Notes: generated by a model not told the origin, from the letters alone. A stretch of 64,000 nt of DNA from Massilia sp. H6 (GCF_024802625.1 NZ_CP103371.1:2976001-3040000); one strand, 5' to 3'; positions 14,696 to 24,397 are shown, counted from the first letter of the stretch. Numbers and translations: made by a program.

Positions 14696-16834
14696 TTACC
14701 GCTTCGGGTATTTGATCGTCATTTCCTTAAGCAGATTGTCGGCATGGTCGACCTCTTTCATCACCCACAGCATGTAGCGGATATCGACATGGATCGCGCG
14801 CGTGATGGCGCTGTCGAAATACCAGTCCTTGGTGATCGATTCGTAGGTGGAATCGAAGTTCAGGCCTACCAGCTCACCGTGCTTGTTCATCACCGCGGAA
14901 CCGGAATTGCCGCCGGTGGTGTCGGCGCTCGACAGGAAGTTCACCGGCACCGTGCCCAGCGCGGCATCCTTGAATACGCCATAGCGCTTCTGCTCGATCG
15001 CCTCGAGCAGTGCGGCCGGGGCGATGAACGGCTCCTTGCCAGTAGCCTTCTCGGCAATGCCTTCAACGGTCGTGAACGGCCCCTTGACCAAACCGTCGCG
15101 CGGCGCATAGGGCGCCACGGTGCCGAAGGTCACGCGCAGCGTCGAGTTGGCGTCCGGGTAGACCGGCTTGCCTTGCGATTTCTTCCAGGCGATCACGGCG
15201 CTCATGTATTGCGGGATCACGCGCTCGAGATTGCCTTCGAGTTCCTTGCGGCGGTTCTCCAGGGCCATGCCGGTATCGTGCAGGCGCACCGCCAGCCCGA
15301 TAAAGGGATCGTTCGACCGGCGCATGGCTTCCGGATCCTTGCCGATCCATGCCAGGCGCTTGGCGGTGTCGCTCAGTTCGCTCGATTTGACCATCGCGTT
15401 GAGCGCAGTCGGTGCCGGCAGCAGCGCGTCCAGTCCTGGCGGGCGCAGCTTCGCGTCGATCCGCGCGTAGCGCGCCAGCGCGGCGCCGTAGCGGGCTTCA
15501 TCCACGCTCGGCACGAACGATTGCTCGAGGCGGGTCAGGCGCGCCTTGATGAACGACAGGTCGCGCTCCTGGTAGCCGGCTTCGCGCTGGGCATCCGGTT
15601 TCTGGCGTTCCAGCGCCAAACGGTACAGGGTACGCGCACTCTTGAGCAGGTCGCTGTGGGTGGCCTCAAGCCAGGCAGCTTCCTGGCGTGACAGCGCCAT
15701 ATCCTGCGCGATCACGGCGTCGAGCTCGTCCAGCAACTTCCTGGACCCATCGCCGTTCTGTTTATACCAGGCGCGGAATTGGGCATCCTGCACGTCCTTG
15801 ATGGCGGCGATATCCTTGCGCGCGAAGCCGTCGAGCAGGCCCTGGGTTTTCTTGAGCACGTTGTTCAGGCTCTTGGCGACGCTCGCATAACGCACGTCCC
15901 AGGCCGGGTTGCCCTGGGTGGCGGCGGCGATCACGGACAGGTCGGCGGTGATGCTCGCAGCCTTGGCCGGCAAGTCGATGTCGCGCGCGAAGCGGATTTC
16001 CGCGGGCAGCTTGTAGCGGCTGGTGCGGCCCGGGTAGCCAGCCAGCAGGATCGGGTCACCGTTCTTCAGGCCTTGGCTCGATACCACCAAAAAGTCTTTC
16101 GACTTGTATGGAACGTTCTCTGGCGACGGATCGGCCGGGCGCCCATCGGGGCCGACATAGGCGCGCAGGAAGGCATAATCGCCGGTTTGGCGCGGCCATT
16201 CGTAGTTGTCGATGTCGCCGCCGAAATTGCCAATGTGGTCGGACGGCGCATGCACCAGGCGCACGTCGCGGATCATCAGCTGCTTGACGCGGTAGTACTC
16301 AAGGCCGCGATGGAAGGCCGGCACCGAGCAGCGGGTCGACTTGTCGGTTTCGCATTCGGCGATCAAGGCCTTGATGCGCGACTGCACCAGCTCGTGGCGC
16401 TCGCGGCCCGGCATCGATGGGCTGATACCCTTGAGCACGCGGCCGGTGACGTTCTCGACCTTTTCAGTCACGTACACCAGCGTGTTCGGACCGCCCGGCA
16501 GTTCGTCGGCGCGGGTCTTGGCCAGGAAGCCATTGACGATGTAGTTCTTTTCCGGGGTCGAATTGCGCTGGATCGCGCCGTAGGCGCAGTGGTGATTGGT
16601 GACCACCAGGCCGTCGGGCGAGACGAACGAGGCCGAGCAACCGCCCAGCGACACGATCGCGCTCATCGGATGCTTGCCCAAGTCGGCCAGCTTCTCGGCG
16701 GGCATGGTGATGCCGATGCGCTTGAGTTCGGATTTGAGTTGCGGCAGCTGGTGCGGCTGCCACTGGCCTTCATCGGCGGCGGCGCAGGCCGCGGCGCCCA
16801 GCAAGGCGACAGGCAAGACGATTGATTTGAACAA
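14696..16834 (-). CDS. S46 family dipeptidyl peptidase (DPP7/DPP11-like)
   Basis: About 712 residues from a TTG start at 16834, which begins a normal signal peptide (FKSIVLPVALLGAAACAAA). A GGGG ribosome-binding stretch lies 5-6 bases upstream. No ATG fits closely; the one at 16966 would add 44 unlikely residues. The S46 serine-protease parts are visible: His in VVTNHHCAYGA (81/82), Asp in GDIDNYEWPRQTGDYAF and Ser644 in TGGNSGSAV. These periplasmic enzymes remove dipeptides from the N-terminus of oligopeptides for nutrition. The residue 18 after the catalytic Ser sets P1 preference (Gly in DPP7, Arg in DPP11). Here it is Ser662, so specificity is unclear. It appears to be a single gene. Confidence 0.88.
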   Translation of the reverse strand: MFKSIVLPVALLGAAACAAADEGQWQPHQLPQLKSELKRIGITMPAEKLADLGKHPMSAIVSLGGCSASFVSPDGLVVTNHHCAYGAIQRNSTPEKNYIVNGFLAKTRADELPGGPNTLVYVTEKVENVTGRVLKGISPSMPGRERHELVQSRIKALIAECETDKSTRCSVPAFHRGLEYYRVKQLMIRDVRLVHAPSDHIGNFGGDIDNYEWPRQTGDYAFLRAYVGPDGRPADPSPENVPYKSKDFLVVSSQGLKNGDPILLAGYPGRTSRYKLPAEIRFARDIDLPAKAASITADLSVIAAATQGNPAWDVRYASVAKSLNNVLKKTQGLLDGFARKDIAAIKDVQDAQFRAWYKQNGDGSRKLLDELDAVIAQDMALSRQEAAWLEATHSDLLKSARTLYRLALERQKPDAQREAGYQERDLSFIKARLTRLEQSFVPSVDEARYGAALARYARIDAKLRPPGLDALLPAPTALNAMVKSSELSDTAKRLAWIGKDPEAMRRSNDPFIGLAVRLHDTGMALENRRKELEGNLERVIPQYMSAVIAWKKSQGKPVYPDANSTLRVTFGTVAPYAPRDGLVKGPFTTVEGIAEKATGKEPFIAPAALLEAIEQKRYGVFKDAALGTVPVNFLSSADTTGGNSGSAVMNKHGELVGLNFDSTYESITKDWYFDSAITRAIHVDIRYMLWVMKEVDHADNLLKEMTIKYPKR

Positions 16835-16989
16835 AATAACCCCAGGATGATTGGAAAAGCAGCCGGGAGTATAACTTTGTTGACCGGGTGACAGGCCGTT
16901 TTTCGGCGTATTGACGCCCAATGCAGCGCTCAGCAAGGGTTCCGGCCGCTGCCACGATCCTGTCATCGAACCTGTGCCCTACCGATCCG

Positions 16990-18849
16990 TCATGGCGTCG
17001 CGCACAGACAGTGCGTGACGGCGGCAAACGGCTTGCTGCCACCGGCCACGTCCTTCAAAAACGCCATGTCCTGCATGACCTGGTTCACCGGGCCGGCCGG
17101 CAGCGCCGCGTCCAGCAGGCCAAGCCTGACCTGGATGTTCACCGCCTGCACGGTGGACGCTCCCATCAGGTTCAGGAAGCGCTCGATCTTGGTTACCGGC
17201 CGCTCGACATAGGCGACGCGGTAATCGGCACCGAGGCTGGCGCGTTTGGCCGCAGAGTCGAGGGCGTCGCGGTAATTGCCGAGACGGTCGACCAGGTTAC
17301 GCTCCTTGGCCTGGGCGCCGGTCCAGACGCGGCCCTGGCCCACTTCGTCGATCTTGGCTACCGTGGTATTACGGGCCGCCGCGGCCTTGGTGGTGAATTC
17401 GCTGTAGACGTGATTGACGCTGCTCTGGACCAGCTGCGTGAAGCGCGGGTCGATCGGTCGCAGCGGGTTGTAGGCATCGGCCAGCCAGGTGGTGGTATAG
17501 CCGCCGGTATGGATACCGAGCTTGTCGCCGATCTTCTCGGCGGTCGGCAAGATGGTGAACACGCCGATCGAGCCGGTAATGGTGGCCGGGTCGGCGATCA
17601 CTTCATCGGCCGCCATCGAAATCCAGTAGCCGCCCGAGGCCGCGACGCTGCCCATCGACACCACCACCGGCTTGCCGGCAGCGCGCGTCAGTTCCAGTTC
17701 GCGGCGGATCAGTTCCGAGCCATAGGCACTGCCACCCGGCGAATCGACCCGCAGCACCACTGCCTTGACCTGCTTGTCTTCGCGCGCCTGGCGAATCAGG
17801 TTGGCGGTGGTGGTGCCGCCGACCACGCCCGGGCCGCTGGCGCCATCGGTGATGTTTCCCGAGGCGACAATCACACCGACGGCGTCGCCGAAGGGCGTAA
17901 TCTGCTGGCGGCCAAGGTAGTCGTGGTAGCCGATCTGGCGGAACGACTTGATGCGCTCGTCGTACTCGCCGCGCTTGACCAGCATGTCGCGGATTTCGTC
18001 GAGGGTCTTGAGGCCGTCCACCAGCTTGGCCGACTGCGCCACGCGCGCCGCATTGCCGCCGGCCGCTTCCATCTGCTGCGGCAGGGTCTCGATCCAGGTG
18101 GCGACGCTGCCGGCCGGCAGCTTGCGGTTGTTCTCGACCTGCGCGGTGTAGTCCTGCCACAAGGCGTTGTACAGGAAGCGGTCGGCTTCCTGGGAAGCCT
18201 CTGAGGGACCATTAGCGACATACGGCTCGGCGAAGCTCTTGTAGGTGCCGACCTTGATCAGGTTGACCGTCACCCCCAGCTTGTCGAGCGCGTCGCGGTA
18301 ATAGTTGCGGCGCCCGCCGAAGCCTTCGATCATGACCATGCCCATTGGGTGGACATAGATTTCGTCGGCGTGCGACGCCACCAGGTAGCGCTTCTGGTCG
18401 TAGCTGCCGCCCCAGGCCACGACCTTCTTGCCGGACGCCCTGACGCGGTCGATGGCGCTGCCGATTTCGCGCAGCATGGCCATGCCGCCGCCATCCATCT
18501 GGTCCAGCAGCAGCACCACGGTGGTGATGCTCTTGTCGGTGCGGGCTTGTTCCAGCACCGTGAGCACATCGCGCAGGCGCACGCTGCGCTTGCTGTCGCC
18601 GCTGACGCTGTCGAGCAGGGTGTCCTGGAAGCTCGACTCGTGCTGCTCGACCAGGTCGCCTTTGAGCTCCAGCACCAGCGCGCTCTTGCTGCCGATCGGC
18701 TTGACGCCGCCGCCGGAGAAGGCGACGATCAGGATGAAAGCCACGATCAACAGGAACAGCAGGTTCATCACGGTGCGGCGGGTCATGTCCACCGCATTCC
18801 ACAGCATGCCGAAACCGCGACGCAGCGCTCTAACAGGTCTAAAAGCCAT
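16990..18849 (-). CDS. sppA: signal peptide peptidase SppA, 67K type
   Basis: 619 residues from the ATG at 18849, which has an ACGGAG ribosome-binding site; an in-frame ATG at 18867 is further upstream. An N-terminal membrane helix (about 28-46, NLLFLLIVAFILIVAF) anchors the protein with its bulk in the periplasm. Two tandem SppA domains follow. The catalytic dyad is present: Lys204 in GTYKSFAEP and Ser405 in GSVAASGGYW, close to the E. coli pair Lys209/Ser409. It degrades leftover signal peptides in the inner membrane. The symporter gene follows downstream in the other direction of reading (minus strand, further right), with no sign of co-transcription. The C-terminal 20 residues are poorly conserved. 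Confidence 0.95.
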   Translation of the reverse strand: MAFRPVRALRRGFGMLWNAVDMTRRTVMNLLFLLIVAFILIVAFSGGGVKPIGSKSALVLELKGDLVEQHESSFQDTLLDSVSGDSKRSVRLRDVLTVLEQARTDKSITTVVLLLDQMDGGGMAMLREIGSAIDRVRASGKKVVAWGGSYDQKRYLVASHADEIYVHPMGMVMIEGFGGRRNYYRDALDKLGVTVNLIKVGTYKSFAEPYVANGPSEASQEADRFLYNALWQDYTAQVENNRKLPAGSVATWIETLPQQMEAAGGNAARVAQSAKLVDGLKTLDEIRDMLVKRGEYDERIKSFRQIGYHDYLGRQQITPFGDAVGVIVASGNITDGASGPGVVGGTTTANLIRQAREDKQVKAVVLRVDSPGGSAYGSELIRRELELTRAAGKPVVVSMGSVAASGGYWISMAADEVIADPATITGSIGVFTILPTAEKIGDKLGIHTGGYTTTWLADAYNPLRPIDPRFTQLVQSSVNHVYSEFTTKAAAARNTTVAKIDEVGQGRVWTGAQAKERNLVDRLGNYRDALDSAAKRASLGADYRVAYVERPVTKIERFLNLMGASTVQAVNIQVRLGLLDAALPAGPVNQVMQDMAFLKDVAGGSKPFAAVTHCLCATP

Positions 18850-18900
18850 CGATACTCCGTAAGTCAATCATTGATCTGGCCGCAGCGTCAGGCCACAGTG

Positions 18901-20370
18901 TCAGGCCACGACGGCAGCCGTCCCGGCTTTTTCTTCATGCGAAATCGCATAAAGGCCGGCAAACACCAGTATGCCATTCACCATGAGCAATTCCAGCCCA
19001 AGGCGGTAGGAACCGAGCAGGAGTGCCTGATTGTACTCAAGGAAGGCACAAAGGATGGGCGCGCCGATCGTAATAAACGGCACCAGGTGGTCGGTCAGCG
19101 CGCGGCGCGTCAGCATGCCGAAGGCGAACAGGCCCAGCAGTGGGCCATAGGTATAGGCGGCCAGCTTCAGGATCACGACGATCATGCTCGGGCTGTCGGC
19201 CAGCTTGAAGCCCATCACCAGGAACAGGAACACCGCTGCGAAGCCCAGGTGCACGCGGCGGCGCAGGCGCTCCTTGCCTTGCTCGGTCAAGTCGGTGCGG
19301 CGCTTGATGCCGAGGATGTCGATGCAGAACGACGAGGTCAGCGCGGTGATGGCGCCGTCGGCACTCGGGAACAGCGCCGAGATCAGCGCGATCAGGAAGA
19401 TGATCTGTACCGTCGGGGGCAAGTGGCCCATTACCACGGCTGGAAAGATCTTGTCGCCGGTAGCGCCAAGGCCGACCATGGAGGCATACAGGTAGAGCAG
19501 CCCGCCCAGGAACAAAAAGCTCATCAACACCACCACCAGCACCGCGGTCAGGGTCAGCAGGTTTTTCTGCGAATCCTTGAGCGTCTTGACCGAGATAGTC
19601 TTCTGCATCATTTCCTGGTCCATGCCGGTCATGGTCAGCACGATGAAGATGCCGGCAATGATCTGCTTGAGGAAGAAATTCGGGCTGTCGACATCCGTCG
19701 TGAAGACCCGCGCCAGGCCCTGCGACTGCAGCGCGTCGAGGCTGGCCGGGATCGACATTCCCAGCTCGCCGAGCAGGAACCAGACGCAGGCGAACAGGCC
19801 GAACAGCATGCAGGTGGTCTGCAGGGTGTCGGTCCAGACGATGGTCTTGACACCACCCTGGTAGGTGTACAGCAGGATCATGCCGAGGATGACCAGGGTC
19901 GTGATCCAGAACGGCACGCCCAGGCTGTCGAGGATGATCGCCTGCAGGATATTCACGACCAGATAGAGGCGCGCGGTGGCCCCCAGCAGGCGCGAGATAA
20001 TGAAAAAGCCCGCCCCGCTCTGGTAGGCACGCCGCCCCAGGCGCAGGTCGAGGTAATGGTAGATCGACGTCAGCTGGAGCCGGTAGTACAGCGGCAGCAG
20101 GATATAGGCCACGGCAATATAGCCAATTACATAGCCGATCAAGATCTGGGCATATCCAAAACCATCGCTTCCCACTGCGCCCGGCACGCTGATGAAGGTG
20201 GCGCCGGAGAGCGTGGTGCCGACCATACCAAAGGCCACCAGCATCCAGTTGCTACTCTTGTTACCAATGAAGAAGCTGTCGTTGTTGGCGTTGCGCGAGG
20301 TAGCCCAGGCGACCGCGAGCAGTAATAGAAAATAGCCTACGAGGATGCAAAACAGGAGTACCGGTGACAT
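18901..20370 (-). CDS. sodium:solute symporter family (SSS) transporter
   Basis: 489 residues starting MSPVLLFCILVGYFLLLL. About 13 membrane helices are visible. SSS features include SFFIGNKSSNWMLVAFGM, GATFISVPGAVG, LYLVVNILQAI and SALFPSADGAITALTSSFCI. The last contains the Ser/Thr pair region that helps to bind sodium in helix 8. These proteins import sugars, amino acids, nucleosides, proline, pantothenate or acetate with sodium. The closest subgroup appears to be that of uncharacterised transporters rather than PutP or PanF, so no substrate is named. The frame's earlier Met at 20439 adds a basic leader that is unlikely to be translated. Confidence 0.88.
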   Translation of the reverse strand: MSPVLLFCILVGYFLLLLAVAWATSRNANNDSFFIGNKSSNWMLVAFGMVGTTLSGATFISVPGAVGSDGFGYAQILIGYVIGYIAVAYILLPLYYRLQLTSIYHYLDLRLGRRAYQSGAGFFIISRLLGATARLYLVVNILQAIILDSLGVPFWITTLVILGMILLYTYQGGVKTIVWTDTLQTTCMLFGLFACVWFLLGELGMSIPASLDALQSQGLARVFTTDVDSPNFFLKQIIAGIFIVLTMTGMDQEMMQKTISVKTLKDSQKNLLTLTAVLVVVLMSFLFLGGLLYLYASMVGLGATGDKIFPAVVMGHLPPTVQIIFLIALISALFPSADGAITALTSSFCIDILGIKRRTDLTEQGKERLRRRVHLGFAAVFLFLVMGFKLADSPSMIVVILKLAAYTYGPLLGLFAFGMLTRRALTDHLVPFITIGAPILCAFLEYNQALLLGSYRLGLELLMVNGILVFAGLYAISHEEKAGTAAVVA

Positions 20371-20518
20371 GAATTTCCAATGCGGTTGTCGTTTCGCCCA
20401 GCAATATACACGCTGGCGAAGTCGCGGGGAATGCCGCAAGGCTCCGGCGCCATTGGTGCCAATGGCTATCGAGGGTGGAAGGAGTCAACGCAGCGATATA
20501 CGCGCGCCGCGCCAAGGT

Positions 20519-20947
20519 TCAGGCTTCTTCGCCCTTGACGCGCTGGAATGGCCCGATGCAGCTGGTCATGGTTTCGTCGGCGCACATCAGGAATAGCATG
20601 CCCGACGGATGAAAGCGGATGAAATTGGTGGCCCTGGCGCCAGCCTTCATGATGACTCCGGCGCAGTCTTTCTTGCCATTGTCCTTGACGACCTGGTCGT
20701 CCAGCCGGTAGAAGCCGTTCGCGCTGGGCTTGTCGGGAATGCGGTATTGGCTCTCGGAGACTTCTTCGGCGCTGGTAACCAGGGTGGTGCCGTCGGCGCG
20801 GAAGCGGTAGGTTTCCGAGCAGCCTAGTGTGGGCAGACTCAGCGTCCAGATACCGACGATGGGATGGTCGGCGGGCGGCGCGGCCTGCAGGGGCGCAGCC
20901 AGCAGCGAGGCCACGATTGCAGAAGAAACTGCGGCAACGATGTCCAT
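20519..20947 (-). CDS. secreted lipocalin-like small protein
   Basis: 142 residues. A signal peptide (about 1-22, MDIVAAVSSAIVASLLAAP) is followed by PIVGIWTLSLPTLGCSETYRF. That opening (G-x-W near the mature N-terminus, then beta strands) is like lipocalin or DUF-type single-domain barrel proteins. Four Cys residues in the mature part could form disulfides. The ATG at 20947 is chosen because it begins the signal peptide; the frame's first Met at 21106 would give a long, non-protein-like leader. The function is unknown. It appears to be a single gene between the symporter and the NYN gene. Confidence 0.65.
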   Translation of the reverse strand: MDIVAAVSSAIVASLLAAPLQAAPPADHPIVGIWTLSLPTLGCSETYRFRADGTTLVTSAEEVSESQYRIPDKPSANGFYRLDDQVVKDNGKKDCAGVIMKAGARATNFIRFHPSGMLFLMCADETMTSCIGPFQRVKGEEA

Positions 20948-21080
20948 GGCAGGCTCCCGGGGAGGTCTTACCGTGCGGAGCGGATGCCCCGTCGGCCCGC
21001 ACAGGCAGGCGCTGAGATTATCGCATTGGCCGCGGCGAGATGGCGCACGCGGTGCGCGGCTGCGCAGGCACCCGGCGAAC

Positions 21081-21115
21081 AAAAAAAGGGGACGATGCCA
21101 GTGCACCGCCCCCCC
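21081..21115 (-). terminator. intrinsic terminator of the NYN-domain gene
   Basis: On the minus strand a G-rich run (complement of C at 21109-21115) pairs with CCCC (complement of GGGG at 21088-21091). An inner GGTGC/GCATC stem extends the pairing. Seven T residues follow (complement of 21081-21087). It lies about 30 bases after the NYN gene stop. Confidence 0.75.
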
Positions 21116-21142
21116 TTGTTTTACCGCCGAAGATGCTGGCGC

Positions 21143-22702
21143 TTACTCTTTCGCCTTGGCCGGACGACGTCCGCGCGGCGCCGCATTGCGCGCCGCCGGC
21201 TTGCGGGCCGGACGCGTGGACTTCTTGCGCACGATGGCGCCCTCGGCAACGTTGCCATCGACGTCGTCGCTGGTGTCGTCGTCTTCGTCGTAGGGATCGT
21301 AGGCCACCGCAGCCGGCACCGCCGGACGGACTTCAGCAACTTCCTGGACTTGCGCCTGCGCCTCCGGCGCCGGTTCCGTTGGTTCCGTTGGTGCCGTAGT
21401 GTCGGCGGCAGCCTTGCGCGCAGCCGGCTTGCGCGCAGCGCGGCGGCGTTCCTTGACTGCCGGTTTCACGTCGGCCTGCTCGAGTTGGGGCGCGTCAGGC
21501 AGCGGCGCCGCGACCGGCTCCAGCTCGGCTTCTTGCTCGTTCGGCTCTGGCAGGGCCGGCTCCGGCGCCGCGCTTGCTGCCGCACCACGATAGCTATTGC
21601 GTCCCCCGCGGCCGCGGGCGCGCGGTTCCGGCGCGGCTTGCACCGGCTCGGCAAGATCGGCTTGCGGCTCGGCCGGCACTGGCTCGGCAGCTTCCGGCGT
21701 CGGCTCGGCCGCTTCCGGCACCGTTTGGTCGGCGGCTTCGCCGCGCCCGGCGCCCTTGTTGCGACCGCCACGGCTGCGGCGGCGCGGTTCTGGCTTGGCC
21801 TCGGCGGCGGCATCTGGCTGGACATCGGTCTCGTCTTCGCCGCTGTCGCCAGGCGCCAGTTCTGGCACCGGCATCGGCATCGGGGCATTGGTGCTACGGA
21901 ATACGTAGGTGCCCGACTTTTCGTCGCGGCCGAATTCGAACAGGCCGCGGCTCTGCGCTTCTTCGAGCAGGTTGCCGAAAGTGCGGAAACCATAGTAGGT
22001 TTCAGAGAAGTCGGGACGGCGGCGCTTGAGGGTGTCTTTCAGCAGCGAAGCCCAGATCTTGCCGGTGTCGCCGCGCTCGGAAATCAATGCATCGAAGGTC
22101 TCGACCACCATCTCGAGGGCCTGCACCTTGCGCGCTTCGAGCTCTTCTTTGCGCTTGTCGTCGCTCGGACGCTTGTTGTTCTGCGGCTGGGCCTTGCGCT
22201 CGTCGCGTTTGGCGGCGACACGCCGCACTTCGCGCACCAGGTCGTCGTAGAAGATGAATTCGTCGCAGTTGGCCACCAGCAGGTCGGACGTAGACTGCTT
22301 GACGCCCACGCCGATTACCCGCTTGGCGTTTTCACGCAGCTTCGACACCAGCGGCGAGAAGTCGGAATCGCCGGAGATGATAACGAAGGTGTCGACGTGC
22401 GACTTGGTGTAGCACAGGTCGAGCGCATCGACGACCAATCGGATATCGGCCGAATTCTTGCCGGATTGGCGCACATGTGGGATCTCGATCATCTCGAAAT
22501 TGGCTTCGTGCATCGGGGCCTTGAAGGCCTTGTAGCGGTCCCAGTCGCAATAAGCCTTCTTGACCACGATGCTGCCCTTGAGCAGCAGGCGTTCGAGCAC
22601 CGGGCGGATATCGAATTTCTCGTAGTTGGCGTCACGTACGCCGAGAGCGACGTTTTCGAAGTCGCAGAACACCGCCATGCTGATGTTGTCGGAAGATGCC
22701 AT
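21143..22702 (-). CDS. NYN (LabA/DUF88) RNase-like protein with OST-HTH domain and long disordered tail
   Basis: 519 residues. The NYN domain (about 8-155) is a PIN-like nuclease fold. It keeps the acidic residues expected for metal binding: FCDFENVAL, SADIRLVVDALDL and SGDSDFSPLV. A second domain (about 190-275) fits OST-HTH/LOTUS, a fold that binds RNA (ISERGDTGKIWASLLKDTLK, RTFGNLLEEAQSRGLFEF). The last 230 residues are a low-complexity Ala/Pro/Glu tail mixed with basic RRRSRGGR- and RGRGGR-like patches. Together this suggests a cytoplasmic RNA-binding or RNA-cleaving protein. The biological target is unknown in this group. It is a single gene with a strong terminator behind it. Confidence 0.88.
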   Translation of the reverse strand: MASSDNISMAVFCDFENVALGVRDANYEKFDIRPVLERLLLKGSIVVKKAYCDWDRYKAFKAPMHEANFEMIEIPHVRQSGKNSADIRLVVDALDLCYTKSHVDTFVIISGDSDFSPLVSKLRENAKRVIGVGVKQSTSDLLVANCDEFIFYDDLVREVRRVAAKRDERKAQPQNNKRPSDDKRKEELEARKVQALEMVVETFDALISERGDTGKIWASLLKDTLKRRRPDFSETYYGFRTFGNLLEEAQSRGLFEFGRDEKSGTYVFRSTNAPMPMPVPELAPGDSGEDETDVQPDAAAEAKPEPRRRSRGGRNKGAGRGEAADQTVPEAAEPTPEAAEPVPAEPQADLAEPVQAAPEPRARGRGGRNSYRGAAASAAPEPALPEPNEQEAELEPVAAPLPDAPQLEQADVKPAVKERRRAARKPAARKAAADTTAPTEPTEPAPEAQAQVQEVAEVRPAVPAAVAYDPYDEDDDTSDDVDGNVAEGAIVRKKSTRPARKPAARNAAPRGRRPAKAKE

Positions 22703-22913
22703 GAGTTGTTATTTTCTGGTAATGGATGAACGAGCTGACGGTGAATTATACGCAACACGCTCGTGCTTGGCGCTCCCCGTGCATCCGGGACGGCCAAGGG
22801 CAAGCACGACCGGTTGGGCGTTTTGCCTATCTTGCAGGCCATTTACCCTGACCAACAGCGCCATCGAGCCCGGGCCGGGCAACTCTTTTCGGTAGAAAAC
22901 CTCGCCGACCGGC

Positions 22914-23336
22914 CTACAGGCGCGCCAGCGTAGCGTCGTCGGGTTCGCCGTCGTAGTACTTGTCGATGCAGGCCTGAAACACTTCTTCGTCCGGCGCCAC
23001 GTCGGCAAACAGCGTCATCGATGAGCGAAACTTGAGGTCGTCCGGGTGGCCGAAGATGTCTTCGGCCGTGCGGCCGTCGAGGCTGGCCACGATCGATGCG
23101 CATTCGCGCAGGCGCGCCCCGAGTACCGGATGCGCCAGGTAGGCCGCGGCCTCGTCGCCGCTGGCCAGTGCGTAGCGCTGCGCCATGTCGCTATGGCCTA
23201 GTCCGGCGATTTGCGGAAAGATGAACCACATCCAGTGGGTGCGCTTGTGGCCCGCGCGCAGCTCGGCGATCGCGGTGGCGTACACCGGTGCCTGCGCATG
23301 GACGAAACGCTCGAGGTCGAAGTCGGTTTGCATCAT
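22914..23336 (-). CDS. DUF1810 family protein
   Basis: About 140 residues. The conserved features of DUF1810 are clear: FVHAQAPVYATAIAELRAG, KRTHWMWFIFPQIAGLGHS and YLAHPVLGARLRECA, with DDLKFRSSMTLFA near the end. The family is small, cytoplasmic and of unknown function; it resembles a calpastatin-like fold in some databases. An AGGAGG lies 5 bases before the ATG at 23336 and 8 bases before the neighbouring ATG at 23333. It is divergent from the DUF3820 gene, with 60 bases between them. Confidence 0.9.
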   Translation of the reverse strand: MMQTDFDLERFVHAQAPVYATAIAELRAGHKRTHWMWFIFPQIAGLGHSDMAQRYALASGDEAAAYLAHPVLGARLRECASIVASLDGRTAEDIFGHPDDLKFRSSMTLFADVAPDEEVFQACIDKYYDGEPDDATLARL

Positions 23337-23396
23337 GATCACCTCCTGGTCGCTCAAATGCTACAACGTTCCGGGGTTTTGCTAAAGTGCGGCACG

Positions 23397-23612
23397 ATGA
23401 ACACTAACCACCTCCCCCTGCTGCTGGAGCGCGAGATGCCCTTCGGCAAATACAAAGGCCGCAAGATCGCCGACCTTCCCGGCCATTACCTGGCCTGGTT
23501 CGCGCGAGAGGGCTTTCCCCGCGGCGAACTGGGCCAGCTCTTGGCCCTGATGGTTGAACTCGATCATAACGACCTGCGCAGCCTGCTCGATCCGCTGCGC
23601 CGCGCGCGTTGA
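23397..23612 (+). CDS. DUF3820 family small protein
   Basis: 71 residues, with the family core [22 protein letters not shown] at 14-35 and a helical C-terminal half ([20 protein letters not shown]). DUF3820 proteins are short and uncharacterised. A similar FGKYKG segment occurs as a domain attached to some exonucleases and DNA-processing proteins, so a nucleic-acid role is possible but unproven. The ATG at 23397 gives the normal family length. The upstream in-frame extension overlaps the divergent DUF1810 gene and is rejected. Confidence 0.85.
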   Translation: MNTNHLPLLLEREMPFGKYKGRKIADLPGHYLAWFAREGFPRGELGQLLALMVELDHNDLRSLLDPLRRAR

Positions 23613-23725
23613 AACGGCGGCGGCGCACCGTGCCCCGGGGTGCCGGCGTCGGGACTGGCGCACGGTTGAGGCGGATTTCCGGTAAACTACCCGGTTACCG
23701 CAATACGCTCCATGAACGAGAACCC

Positions 23726-24397
23726 ATGTCCGCCATACCCGCCCTGCCGACCGACGACCAGCTGCTCGACTACGTCACCTCGTGCGCTCTGCCGACCCCG
23801 TGGGCGCAGTTCACGCTGCATGCCTTTGTCGAGCACGGACCGGGCTACGGCCCGGCCGGCAAGGAACACCTGGCGATGGTGCTGGGCGATATCAGCGACG
23901 GCGCGCCGGTGCTGGCGCGCGTGCATTCCGAATGTCTCACCGGCGACGTGCTGTTCTCGCAGCGCTGCGACTGCGGCGCCCAGCTCGAAGGCGCGCTGCA
24001 GCGCATCGCCGAAGAAGGCCGCGGCGTGCTGCTCTACCTGCGACAGGAGGGGCGCGGCATTGGCCTGGTCAACAAGATCCGCGCCTACCGGCTGCAGGAA
24101 GCCGGCGCCGATACGGTCGAGGCCAACCTGCAGCTCGGTTTCCATGCCGACGCCCGCAACTACGAGCTGTGCCAGCCCATGCTGGCCCACTTCGGGGTGC
24201 GCACGCTGCGCCTGATGACCAACAATCCGCGCAAGATCGATGCCTTGACCCGGCTCGGCATCGAGGTGAGTGAACGGGTGCCGCTGCTGGTCAACCGCAA
24301 TGCCTTTAACAATAGCTATCTCGATACCAAGCAGGCCAAGCTCGGGCACATGATGACGCCGCTGGCCGATGTCCTGGTGGAGCCAGGCACGCGCTGA
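23726..24397 (+). CDS. ribA: GTP cyclohydrolase II
   Basis: 223 residues. It opens the imidazole ring of GTP in the first step of riboflavin synthesis. The zinc ligands Cys70, Cys81 and Cys83 lie in [19 protein letters not shown]. The catalytic region [18 protein letters not shown] and the later [11 protein letters not shown] are intact. It is a single-domain RibA, not fused to RibB. No FMN riboswitch is visible in front of it (23613-23725). The ATG at 23726 is chosen because it gives the standard N-terminus; the frame is open further upstream into unrelated sequence. Confidence 0.95.
   Translation: MSAIPALPTDDQLLDYVTSCALPTPWAQFTLHAFVEHGPGYGPAGKEHLAMVLGDISDGAPVLARVHSECLTGDVLFSQRCDCGAQLEGALQRIAEEGRGVLLYLRQEGRGIGLVNKIRAYRLQEAGADTVEANLQLGFHADARNYELCQPMLAHFGVRTLRLMTNNPRKIDALTRLGIEVSERVPLLVNRNAFNNSYLDTKQAKLGHMMTPLADVLVEPGTR

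Noticed and set aside
18349..20325. A 658-codon open frame on the plus strand opposite sppA and the symporter
   Set aside because: It mirrors the real genes on the minus strand, has no recognisable domain, and is rich in His/Gln/Arg as expected for antisense frames in GC-rich DNA.
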